Shown here in pieces: positions 41,039 to 49,759 of a stretch of 64,000 bases of DNA. Position numbers and translations under genes: made by a program. The DNA comes from Tritrichomonas musculus (taxonomy: Eukaryota; Parabasalia; Tritrichomonadida; Tritrichomonadidae): contig JAPFFF010000003.1 in the NCBI GenBank assembly GCA_039105265.1, positions 6,386,001 through 6,450,000 of the forward strand, written 5' to 3'. The notes under the pieces were generated by a model. It was not told where the DNA came from. It saw nothing but the letters and a program-made list of their open reading frames with translations, and searched no databases. Positions within the stretch are counted from its first letter, which is position 1, and each line of letters starts with the position of its first letter.

Positions 41039-42394
41039 ATTTGCTTTATTTTTTGGCGATATATATTTTATTATCGTTATTGGTTATCAATTAACCTAAA
41101 ACGTAAATTTTCCTTGGTCAATATTTTCTCGAAAACCGTTAATTTTACTTGGTCAATTTTTTTACTTTTTCTTTAAATTTATGGGCCTGCTGAATAAGAA
41201 CATGGATTTTTTTTTTAATTATGAATGATCTGTCATAATAAAATAAATTTTTCAATTTTAATTTTTTTAGTCAATAAATTAAAAAAAAATCCAACTATAT
41301 ATAAATAAAATTGGTTATTTACTTTGAAAATTGTTTCAAAAATGCTATTAAAAAAATATTTTTATATATTCTATAACTTTTATCAATTATTTGAAAGAGA
41401 TATTCAAATTATTGAAATAAATATTTTTATGGATATACAAAAGTTATTAAAAAAATGCTTATATTTCAAATATTTATATAGCTACACAAATTATATTTGC
41501 AAATATTAATATACACATATATGGCTGAATGCTAATTGAAAATGAAATAAGATATGAGCAACTAGGAAAGCAAGAAAAATATAAATATTTATGCAAAAAA
41601 AAATAAAATATAAAAATCTTAATAGTTTCTAAATTTAGCTTTTAATTTTTGGCTTTATTTTATTTTATATTTGATTTTATAAATAATTATTGATAAAGCA
41701 TTCCATTATTTGAGAAAAATTCAGATAATTTAACATATTTGAACCGTAAATATTTTCATGAAGAAATTGTTTATAAGTATCCAAATTGAGTATTTATATT
41801 CTTTATCATTAAATTATTTTATCCTATTGATGATTTATCTCCATAAGGATTTACCTACTCTGATTTCTTAAAAAAAAATGCAATTTATTTGACTTTTTTG
41901 ATCGTATTTAATTCAAATATATAACTTACAATTTATAAACAAAAAAGGAATAAATATATCAAGAAAAGTTGTTAAAAGAGTTGTGATAATTTTTAAATAA
42001 AGTTTTAGCTGGATAAAATGAACTTTTAATAAAAATAAAAATCAAATATATATATAGGGGAAGGGAAATCTTTTAAAAAGAAAAATAATGACCTTTATGA
42101 AATCGCGGTAAAGATTATATCAGATATTTGGTTATAGTTGCTCTGCTTATTTGAGTTCCTTTGCTAATTGACAAAAGATTTGAGTGAGAAATTCATCTTT
42201 TTCAAGAAAAACATCTTTCGGAAGTAGCAGAAAATGCAGCACCTTGAAACAGACAGAGTGTTGTATATAATAAATATGTTAGTTCGTCATATAATCATCG
42301 CATTAAATCATTTTATAATTTAAAATGAATAATCAGTTATTTAATCTAATTTTTAACAGTTTAGCCTATTATATAATTATCCCAGCAGTTTATC
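41039..42394. other. Non-coding right part of the 6.85-kb transposon
   Basis: AT-rich sequence with no supported gene, between the transposase start and the right inverted end. The 60-residue frame at 41324-41509 has random-looking composition. Confidence 0.5.
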
Positions 42395-42639
42395 CCATTT
42401 GAACAGGGTTACTTCATATTAGATTATGAGGACATTCATTATTTTTGGTTTAATAAAACTGTTGAATATAACCTTCTGAAGTTTTGAAGAACAAGACCTA
42501 ATTAGCTAGATTTTCAATGGTTTATAAAAAATTTTCAGCTAATTAGATATCTCAATATCTAAGATGGTATTAAAATTTTAATTCAAAAAAAATAATTTTT
42601 GCATTATTTTTATTTGATAAAAATTGAGAGGAGAAAAAA

Positions 42640-42897
42640 ACAAAGAAAAGTGGCTTCCACTCGCAATTTAAATACAATGTTATCTTTTGGAACGCCAGAG
42701 GAATCGAAATTACGCTAACACAATGAAAAAAAATGTCAGAGAAGAATTCAGGCTCATGTTAGGTGTGGGCATCAAAGAATCAAGCGTACAGTTAAATACT
42801 GTGAAGAATCTGTGAAAATACTTGATCCTTCGTAAAATTGGACGTCCAACTAAAGTAACAGAAGATTGTGAACTTCAACTTTATTAAACAATTATTT
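42640..42897 (+). pseudogene. Relic of a transposase HTH region
   Basis: Short broken frames read RNYANTMKKNVREEF and RKIGRPTKVTED, the latter like the GRP-type hinge found in the N-terminal HTH of pogo/Tc1-type transposases. It has the same strand as the DDE relic at 44504-44977 and may be the other end of one decayed element, split by later insertions. Inference from very short matches. Confidence 0.35.
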
Positions 42898-42944
42898 TAT
42901 TTCATGCAGTTGATATTCAACCAGATTGTGAACTTCAAAAACTT
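42898..42944 (+). repeat. 47-nt exact copy of part of the LisH-like gene
   Basis: These 47 bases are identical to the complement of 33504-33550, an internal coding segment (HAVDIQPDCELQKL) of the 979-residue gene. Flanking bases are different or only weakly similar. The 24-mer just before it (AACTTTATTAAACAATTATT at its start, 42877) also recurs at 43026, suggesting template-switching repair. Confidence 0.85.
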
Positions 42945-43339
42945 ATATAAATGTCCGAACAAGTATAACATTTAAAAAATAATGAAAAATTCAATTCGAA
43001 AAAAAATAAGAACTTCATTTATCCCAACTTTATTAAACAATTATTTTAAGAACTTTTTGAATGCTTTTTTAAAAACCCATTCAAAAAGCGGAATAAAAAA
43101 AAAGCATGGTACACCTTCCAACAACTTATCTAAAAAAATATTTATACAAAAGCCCACTAACCAACCCCTCTATACTATTAAAGAAATAATATAGAGACAA
43201 AACTGAAAAATGGGAACCATTTATTATCACTATTTATTATCTTAAATAAAATAGGCAAAAACAATTTTCTTTTGCCCCGGGGCATGATTTTTTAAATAAA
43301 ATACTAACAGTTATTTGTTAACTTAGGATGAAGAATATT

Positions 43340-43366
43340 GCCTTAACCGAAGGGGTAGGTTAAGGC
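43340..43366. other. 9-bp hairpin in a GC-richer patch
   Basis: GCCTTAACC and GGTTAAGGC flank a 9-base loop, in a patch (43270-43410) that is richer in G and C than its surroundings and also holds the palindrome TGCCCCGGGGCA. No RNA family recognised. Confidence 0.5.
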
Positions 43367-43509
43367 CCCGATAATTAGGACCTCCTAAGTCTAATCTGGG
43401 AAATCGTTTGTTAAAAAAAATGAGATTTTTTATGAATATGAAACCTATGGATTTTTTTAGAAGTATCATATATTGTGCCCTCCATAGAAATGCACAGTAT
43501 ATTAATGAA

Positions 43510-43529
43510 GTATATATATATATATATAA
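43510..43529. repeat. TA microsatellite
   Basis: A run of TA dinucleotides followed by AGATAGATAGAGA. Simple-sequence repeat. Confidence 0.8.
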
Positions 43530-43580
43530 AAGATAGATAGAGAAATACGAAAAGATATAGAAAAGATAAAGATAAAATAA

Positions 43581-44259
43581 ATTCTCATCTGGCCACTTTT
43601 TGAATTAACAATTAGCTAAAAATATAAGCACCAACTTTTTCAATTAAAAACAAAATAATCAAACTTTTTTGAATAAAAAAAATTAAAAATTTTTTTATTA
43701 AAATTAATGGTGTTCCTGATTATTTGATTATATAAGGTATGTGTCAGTTGAAATGCATTGGAGAGTTCTTCGCCAGCTTTGGTCATTTCAACTGACACAT
43801 ACCTTATATAATCAAATAATCAGGAACACCATTAATGCCACAATAAAAGGCACCTCCACGTCTGAATGAATGCCAATTATATTTATCAAAATCGACGACT
43901 CCAATTGTTTTTGACAAATATCGTAAACGAGACCTTAAAGCTGATTCTGTTAGCTTCACAATTTTTTCATCATCGCCAAAATTATCTAAAACATCGACAT
44001 ATGGTATCGGACACCAAGGTTTATCTGTCAAATAAATATAGGTCAGGGTCCCGCGTCCATGCATATGTTCGTTTAGATGAAGCTGAAAGGTTTTCTGCAC
44101 TAAAAGTTTCAGCTTGGTTTAAAAGCTCTTTCCAGCGATCTTCCATAAAAAATTTTTAATTTTTTATTCAAAAAGTTTGATTATTTTTCGTTTTTAATTG
44201 AAAAAGTTGGAGCTGATATTTTCAAGCTAATTGTTAATTCAAAAAGTGTCCATGAGAAT
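43581..44259 (-). mobile_element. Fossil element with long inverted ends and tyrosine-recombinase remnant
   Basis: About 115-bp inverted terminal repeats (43581-43700 and 44147-44259; outer end ATTCTCAT) enclose a short interior. On the minus strand, 44100-43804 encodes the C-terminal part of a tyrosine recombinase, with WHSFRRGGAFYCGINGVPD carrying the HxxR catalytic signature. Remains of an N-terminal part of such an enzyme are also present, so this is an internally deleted, broken copy. Inverted ends with a tyrosine recombinase of this HSFRRGGA kind recall DIRS-like elements; Cryptons lack such ends. No reverse transcriptase is seen. The arms are roughly 90 percent alike, suggesting moderate age. 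Confidence 0.6.
43703..43835. repeat. 53-bp internal inverted repeat
   Basis: Arms 43703-43755 and 43783-43835 are near-perfect complements around a 27-base loop. The right arm overlaps the 3' end of the recombinase remnant, so the left arm is an inverted copy of that end. This resembles the internal complementary arrangement known for some tyrosine-recombinase elements, or an inversion during decay. Confidence 0.75.
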
Positions 44260-44265
44260 AAAAAC

Positions 44266-44315
44266 TATCAGCACCAACTTTTTGAGCCGTCAGGCTCAAA
44301 AAGTTGGTGCTGATA
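44266..44315. repeat. 50-bp near-perfect palindrome
   Basis: Two exact 23-bp arms (outer end TATCAGCACCAACTTTTTGA) surround the 4-base loop GTCA. The arm sequence matches an inner part of the adjacent inverted-end element (CACCAACTTTTTCA near 43627), so it is probably two abutting ends of the same family. Confidence 0.85.
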
Positions 44316-44355
44316 TTTTTAAAATATTTTCAATAAATTGAGAGTAAAAAACAAT

Positions 44356-44379
44356 AAAAAAAAAAAAAAAAAAAAAAAA
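44356..44379. repeat. Poly(A) tract
   Basis: A run of 24 A just before the transposase fragment. Homopolymer, length unreliable in assemblies. Confidence 0.8.
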
Positions 44380-44503
44380 TATCGATAAAATTTATATAAA
44401 ATTGAAAATAAAAATATGTAAATTGAAGTAAACCTGCAACTTAGCAGCAGGTGGAAGCTTGAAATTGCTTTCTAGGTTGACGATGTATTTGCAAAACAAA
44501 TGA

Positions 44504-44977
44504 ATTATTTTATTTAAGAATGTTGAGCCTTGTTATATTATTAATATTGACGAAACATCTTGGGAAGTTATTCAAGTAATTTTGAAATGTTGGCACGTTA
44601 AAGGTAAAGATCATGTATTACGTTATGTTAACTCAAATCGTAAAGAAAGAATAACGGTTGTTGCAGGAGTTAGAGCAAATGGATTAAGATTACCACTACA
44701 ATTTATAGCTACAGGAAAGACAGAAAGGGTTTTAGATACACAAATAGGAGATGTTAATTATCATTTTAAAAATTTTTGCGAAAACGGTTGGACTACAAAA
44801 GAAACATTTAAAGATTATATTATTGGAATTAGAAATTACTATAACTTTCGTTATAGGGCAAATCCTCATGCTCAAATGAAAAAAATAGGCGCAGTTCAAG
44901 ACAGAATATGTGCATGGGAAAAATTGGACATAGAAACAATACGTGAATCATTCGCTCAACTCAAAATTTTGGAATAA
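44504..44977 (+). pseudogene. DDE_1 (pogo/Tc1-type) transposase fragment
   Basis: An open stretch reads IINIDETSWEVIQ, then KCWHVKGKDHVLRYVN, RITVVAGVRANG, LPLQFIATGKTERVLD and FCENGWTTKETFKDYI. This is the first half of a DDE superfamily endonuclease, with the first catalytic Asp in NIDET. After FKDYI the usual second Asp block (LLLDN) is absent, replaced by unrelated residues, so an internal deletion is likely. There is no good ATG; the frame is simply open from 44504. A dead fragment of a plain DNA transposon. Confidence 0.7.
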
Positions 44978-45163
44978 TTACTCAAATATAACAAAAAATT
45001 AGTAAGTTTCTTATTATTAATTTACTCCTTATGTATTTAATAACGTTTCAATTATTCTCTATTATACTTCATTTCATATTATTTTTGATTCATCTACATT
45101 CTATTTTAACATTTAAATAACATTTATCATCTTTTAAGGTCATTTCGATTATTTCATACTTAA

Positions 45164-46637
45164 AGGGTCCAGAAATTTGTGTAAACTTCGGATTTATTTG
45201 TAAACCCTAATTTTTTCTCATGAACTACAAGGATTTGGAAGCCCGTAATTTTTTCTGATAAACTGCTATTGTAGGTTATTCGTTTGCTGAAGTATTAAAT
45301 TTTTTTATATTGCTGATTCGATTACCATATAATATAATTATTTTTTGATTTTTTCAATTTGGTATTTACAATTTTAGATGCTTATACAGTTAATATAATA
45401 GTTAAATGATTAAATAAATTTTAAAATATTTAAACATAGAGATAAAGGGAAAATAATAATTGATATTATCAAACTTTTTCATAATATTACACATAGAAAT
45501 ATTAAATCGAAATTTATAAAAAGATAAAATATTTTATATATATATAATTAAAACCAAATAAGTATAAAAAAATGTTTTTGGTATAAAAATAAAACTTTTA
45601 TTTATTATTCAGAAAAATTAATCGCTATAATAATTTTGAGTTAATTGAAAAACCTCATATATACAATTTTGATAAATGAATTCAAATATTTGAATATCTA
45701 AATTAACTTTTAATAAAACAAAGATATCTTTAAAAATATATTAAAAGAATAAAAATATATTAATAATTATATTATCTTTTTTAGTTTTTTGCTATAAATT
45801 ATTAGAAAAGAATGTATTTGAGAAGTGTTGTTAACTTTATGTTGATTATAATTCATCAAGTTCGATTGTTTTTCTTCCAGTATATAAATTACTACAGCTC
45901 GAATGCTCCATTCCACGAACTGCACGAGCTTTTTCGGCACTTGTACGAACAGCATATCTTCCATTTCATCTTTAAAATCTGATAAACATTCGTCACTAAA
46001 ATTTGATTCAAAATAAACAGGGCGCAAATTTAATAAGTTGAATTCTTTTCTGAGATTAATGAAGTTTTAGAATAAATAGCTGAGTTTGAGTTTGTCTTTG
46101 TCCCAATCTTCGCTTAATGGGAGTTCTTGTGTGAACATTTTTCTGCTTTTGATATAAGTGGAGTCAGGTAAAGGCGATTTGAAAACTTCTTTATCAATCA
46201 AAGAGTTCATTAATAACTTAGTGTTTTCTAAACGTTCTAAGGCACTCATGAAGGAGTTTTTTTTTTCGAGGTCTTCCTCTTCTGGAAGACATCATCTTAC
46301 CACTTTCTAAAATAAATTAGAAAAAATGACATTTTTTTAAGTTGGTCGAGTTTTTTTTAATTTATATGAAAAAATGGTTAATGGACAATTTTTTGACCTA
46401 AACGATTTTTGATAATTTTATTCACAAAATCAAAATTTTAATAAATAGAAAATCGATGTAAACTTCATCATTTAAAAAATATTCAATTATTTAAAATAAA
46501 TTTAAAATCCATCAATCTAATTAACACAAATAGAAGCATATTTTACCTGAGTATCATCTTATAAAATCAATTGTAGAAGGTACTTTCTTTTGATGGTTGA
46601 CAAATAATTCCGAAGTTTACAAATATTTCCGAGCTCT
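45164..46637. mobile_element. 1.47-kb TTAA-flanked element
   Basis: Imperfect inverted ends of about 40 bp (AGGGTCCAGAAATTTGTGTA on the left; read outward on the right, AGAGCTCGGAAATATTTGTA) both continue AACTTCGGA. TTAA lies directly outside each end (45160-45163 and 46638-46641), the target duplication of piggyBac and Kolobok elements. The interior holds only the broken minus-strand frames at 46249-45767. Confidence 0.65.
45767..46249 (-). pseudogene. Broken unrecognised gene inside the TTAA element
   Basis: Two adjacent open pieces (46249-46067, starting MSALERLENTKLLMNSLIDK; and 46027-45767, with ESNFSDECLSDFKDEMEDML) are in the same orientation, separated by a stop or frame change. They read like a charged, normal-complexity protein rather than random AT-rich sequence. 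I do not recognise a family; by position it may be the remains of the element's transposase, but no catalytic motif is visible. Confidence 0.4.
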
Positions 46638-46665
46638 TTAATAATATTTCATTTTACCTTCATTA

Positions 46666-47356
46666 CAGGGATGGTAAATGGGCAGAACGGGCACGACCGA
46701 GCAATGAAAAATTTTCATGCTTAAATTTTTCAACGCGCATTTTACATTGCTTGAGAGTGCCAGACAAAAAAAAATTTTGTTGACACTTTTTAAATTTAGG
46801 GCATTTATCGTTTTTGCTCTTCACTTACCCAAAATTATATAAATAAAAATCAAATAAAAAACCATATTTTATAATTTAAATTAAAAATTACTTAAAAATC
46901 AAAAATTTTTATTGTTATCCTCAGATATTTCAAATTCAGCCAAAATTTTTTTTAAAAAAATAGAATTGAATAAAAAAATTGACAGAATTAAAAAAAATTC
47001 TAAGTCAAAATTGATAGAATGAATATTTTATGTAATTTATATGATATAAGTAATTATATTTTAGATTTTTATTCCACTTATTAAGTTCTAAATAACTTTT
47101 ATTTAAAGTTTTGGATCATTAAAAAAAAATTATGATTCAAAAATACAAACCAATGATCTAACAATTTAGAGCAGAATATGGTCAATCTTTGTTGTTACCC
47201 GGGAATTTCAGGACCGGAAACTGACCGTGCACTAAACTTGCAAAGATCTCATATTGCACGGGCTTGCCCGCAGGTAAAAGTGAAAAGCTTGATCAAGTCC
47301 GGGCTTTGAAAATTTTTCGGGCAAAACGACTTGCCCACGCCCATTTCCCATCCCTG
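46666..47356. mobile_element. 691-bp hAT-type MITE with 8-bp target duplication
   Basis: The ends are CAGGGATGGTAAATGGGC and, read outward, CAGGGATGGGAAATGGGC. Perfect 8-bp direct repeats CTTCATTA flank it (46658-46665 and 47357-47364). CAGGG ends with 8-bp duplications are the hallmark of hAT transposons. The interior is non-coding with GC-rich subterminal blocks (GGGCACGACCGAGC left; CCGGAAACTGACCGTGC right). It depends on a transposase elsewhere. Confidence 0.9.
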
Positions 47357-47630
47357 CTTCATTATGAAAATATATGGTACTTACTCTTATATTAAGTTTA
47401 TCATTTAAAATTTAAGTACATTATAAAGAGATTTTTATTAATTACATGGCAAAATTTACATTTTGGCATCATACGTAGAAGTATCACTTTTAATAGTTTT
47501 TTATTTATTTAATGAACATATAGTTTTTTTCATTTATAGATATTTTCTTTCCATTTGCTATCTCATTCTGTAGCTGTTATAAATCATGTTTTTATGATGA
47601 ATTCCTTGTATTTTTTATGCATGAACTTAA

Positions 47631-47765
47631 GTATAGCTCAGAAAATATCATATAACTAAAGTATAGCTCAGAAAATATCATATAACTAAAGTATAGCTCA
47701 GAAAATATCATATAACTAAAGTATAGCTCAGAAAATATCATATAACTAAAGTATAGCTCAGAAAA
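47631..47765. repeat. 30-bp tandem repeat, four and a half copies
   Basis: The unit begins GTATAGCTCAGAAAATATCA. Four exact units run from 47631 to 47750, then a partial fifth and degenerate remnants (GTTATAGCTCAGAA) up to 47800. No spacers, so it is a minisatellite. Confidence 0.95.
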
Positions 47766-47836
47766 GTATCAAAAAACTGAAGTTATAGCTCAGAATAGTA
47801 TCCTTTCATGAAATCTCAGATGAACAGAAAATAAAA

Positions 47837-47840
47837 AACA

Positions 47841-47875
<35 letters not shown>

Positions 47876-47878
47876 AAA
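47837..47878. repeat. Poly(T)/poly(A) junction
   Basis: A T run of about 15 meets an A run of about 23, a homopolymer hairpin likely to be unstable in cloning and assembly. Confidence 0.7.
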
Positions 47879-47898
47879 GTAAACGTTAGTAGTAAAAA

Positions 47899-47997
47899 GG
47901 AGTCGGCTTCCAGCGTGGCGGCACCATACTGTCAACTCGAACTCCTGGGAGAAGGTCGGTAGGGGCTAAAGCCCACAACGTCAACTCGAACTCCTGA
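47899..47997. other. GC-rich patch with 17-nt direct repeats
   Basis: GTCAACTCGAACTCCTG occurs exactly at 47931-47947 and 47980-47996 in a patch much richer in G and C than its surroundings. It is bordered on both sides by homopolymer runs. I recognise no RNA or protein in it. Confidence 0.55.
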
Positions 47998-48124
47998 TAA
48001 AAAAACAATAAAAAAATGAAAACAAGGTTTTTTTTTAAAAAATAAAAAAAAAAAAAAATATTTTTTCTTCAAGATGGTTCTTCACTACTGACCACCATCT
48101 ATGAAACGTCTTAGGTACCACCCC

Positions 48125-48345
48125 GAGAATCTATTCAGTATTCAGTATCTCACTTTGTATGCAAAGATGCTAAACATATTAAAGGGTATATACGAGTCTG
48201 TCTAAATGGTAACTACTAATAGCTAGACAGTTCATACCTAATGATGACCCTAAAAATAAAATCGAGGTGGACCATATCAATAGGAATCGGGCTGACTACA
48301 CCGCAATTGATCAATGTCATTTTACTTATTATTTTACAATATTAG
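48125..48345 (+). pseudogene. Broken HNH endonuclease fragment
   Basis: Frames in this stretch read KHIKGYIRVCLNGN and IARQFIPNDDPKNKIEVDH followed by INRNRADY. This is the core of the homing-type HNH nuclease family, in which VDHIN-NR contains the metal-binding His. The pieces are not in one frame and the gene is broken. Such genes in protists are usually carried by viruses or mobile elements. Base composition is less AT-rich than its neighbours. Confidence 0.6.
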
Positions 48346-48900
48346 GTCTAGCAGAAATATTGAAGTTGAAAAATCAAATGCAGGAAAAAAGGCCATAACA
48401 GGAACAGAATAAGCTCTCTTCTTCTCATGAATTTGTATTGACACTAAGTTCAATGCCACAGTAAAAAGAACGATAGAACTTACAATGTAAGGCAAATTTG
48501 ACAAAGTAAATAAAACACTATCCTCGTTCAATGCTCTTAATAGCTACACCCAACTTCTTGGATTAAGAAATGATAGATCAAGAAAGGCTTAAAATTATGA
48601 TTCCATCTGTAACATTTCATTCATATTCAATTTATGAAGATGACTTAAAACATCAAATAAGGAGAGGCTGATCATTTTGAATCTAAATTCAGCTTGTATA
48701 GTAGTTGTTTAATTTGAGAACCAAAGCCTCCTAAAGGTCTCCTAGTTGATTCTGATATCATGAAAGTTAAGGTGAACAGTAGCCAGTGCTTTTTCTACAA
48801 CCTGATACTTGATATCATTTAAAATAGTATATGAAAAAACATTTTTACAAAAAGCTTCACATTATATAAAATCAGTACTTAAATTTTGAGCACTATTTTT
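48346..48900. other. Non-coding debris downstream of the HNH fragment
   Basis: No convincing gene. The minus-strand frame at 48531-48334 is antisense to the HNH tail and not called. The composition is somewhat less AT-rich than elsewhere, so this may be more of the same relic. Confidence 0.4.
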
Positions 48901-48903
48901 TTA

Positions 48904-48974
48904 AGGGCATAGTTGGCTTTTCTAATTTTTGAATAGTTTAATCATTGAAAAAGTTCGAGAACCAACTATGACCT
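48904..48974. mobile_element. 71-bp TA-flanked fold-back MITE
   Basis: AGGGCATAGTTGGCTTTTC and, read outward from the right, AGGTCATAGTTGGTTCTC form a near-perfect hairpin flanked by TA on both sides. It shares the TA-AGG end style of the larger TA-flanked elements here. It ends 73 bases before the dynein light chain ATG. Confidence 0.7.
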
Positions 48975-49047
48975 TAAATATAACATAAATTTTAAACGGC
49001 CATAAAAAGTGACATATCACGTTATTTATAAATTCAATCTAAAGCAA

Positions 49048-49350
49048 ATGGCTGAAATTGATTCAACTTTACAACGAATTACTCAAAATAAAAGTGTTGT
49101 AGGCCTTCTTGTACTTGATGAAAATAATAAAATTATACACAAGCAGTTTAATAAATCCGTCGATCCCGAAAAATATGCTGACAAACTACCTCCTTTGATT
49201 GAACGTGCAAGGTGCCTTGTGAGAGATCTAGACCCAACTAATGATCTAACTTTCTTAAGAATCAGGACAGATAAAATTGAAATTATGGTTGCACCAGATG
49301 ACGAGTATCTTCTTATAGTTATTCAATCAGTGATAGTTATTGACGCGTGA
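49048..49350 (+). CDS. Dynein light chain, Roadblock/LC7 type
   Basis: Starting at ATG 49048, the 100-residue product matches the whole family length. It begins MAEIDSTLQRITQNKSVVG, then LVLDENNKII, and has the highly conserved NDLTFLRIRTDKIEIMVAPD followed by EYLLIVIQ. Roadblock proteins dimerise on dynein intermediate chains in cytoplasmic and axonemal dynein; in a flagellate either is possible. The frame is open back to a GTG at 49009, but the ATG gives the canonical N-terminus. A TCAAT motif lies about 15 bases before the ATG. It is convergent with the HeH/MAN1-like gene. Confidence 0.92.
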   Translation: MAEIDSTLQRITQNKSVVGLLVLDENNKIIHKQFNKSVDPEKYADKLPPLIERARCLVRDLDPTNDLTFLRIRTDKIEIMVAPDDEYLLIVIQSVIVIDA

Positions 49351-49759
49351 TAATTATTAGTTATTTGTGGATTTACAACCAATTTCAAGATATTCATTTA
49401 TCATTTCATTTATTAAATGTATTTTTAGATAATTTTTTTTTTATTCATCAAGTGATCAAACTTTTGGTTTCGATCTAAATTAATAACGAAATAAAAAAGT
49501 TAAAATTTGATTTTCATTAACAATGAATAAAGAAAGATTATATAAAGTATTTATTCAAAACAAAGATTAAAAATATTTTTTGATATTAAAACATTTACCA
49601 ATAGAACAAGCTGTTTTATTAATAAAAAATAAGTAAAATGACATTGATCAATTGCGGTGTTCCTTTGAAAATCTGTATTTCATTATGATTGAAAAACCAA
49701 TTTTAACCAGAAGAAAGTGTAATTATTTGTAAATATATAGGATAATATTCAATTAAGAA
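49351..49759. other. Convergent intergenic region
   Basis: 409 AT-rich bases between two convergent genes. Nothing recognisable. Confidence 0.5.

Larger units (their letters stand above)
35557..42410 (-). mobile_element. 6.85-kb DNA transposon with homeodomain/DDE transposase
   Basis: The ends are inverted repeats AACCCTGTTCAAATGG (35557-35572) and its exact complement (42395-42410). Perfect 9-bp direct repeats ACTTCATAT flank them (35548-35556 and 42411-42419), which is the footprint of insertion. Inside, on the minus strand, is the transposase gene region 41038-38457. Two smaller inverted-repeat elements (37836-38034 and 38050-38309) sit within it. A 9-bp duplication is typical of Mutator-like elements, yet the transposase motifs look closer to the P/THAP9 pattern, so I leave the superfamily open. 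About 2.3 kb on the left and 1.4 kb on the right are non-coding and AT-rich. Confidence 0.8.

Noticed and set aside
43866-44159. Plus-strand 97-residue frame
   Set aside because: It is antisense to the recombinase remnant, which has the recognisable motif.
47631-47765. CRISPR-like array
   Set aside because: The 30-bp units are contiguous without spacers and the genome is eukaryotic; it is a minisatellite.
47899-47997. tRNA or rRNA fragment
   Set aside because: The GC-rich patch does not fold as a cloverleaf by eye and contains no rRNA signature I recognise.
49009-49047. GTG start for the dynein light chain, adding 13 residues
   Set aside because: The ATG at 49048 gives exactly the conserved family N-terminus.
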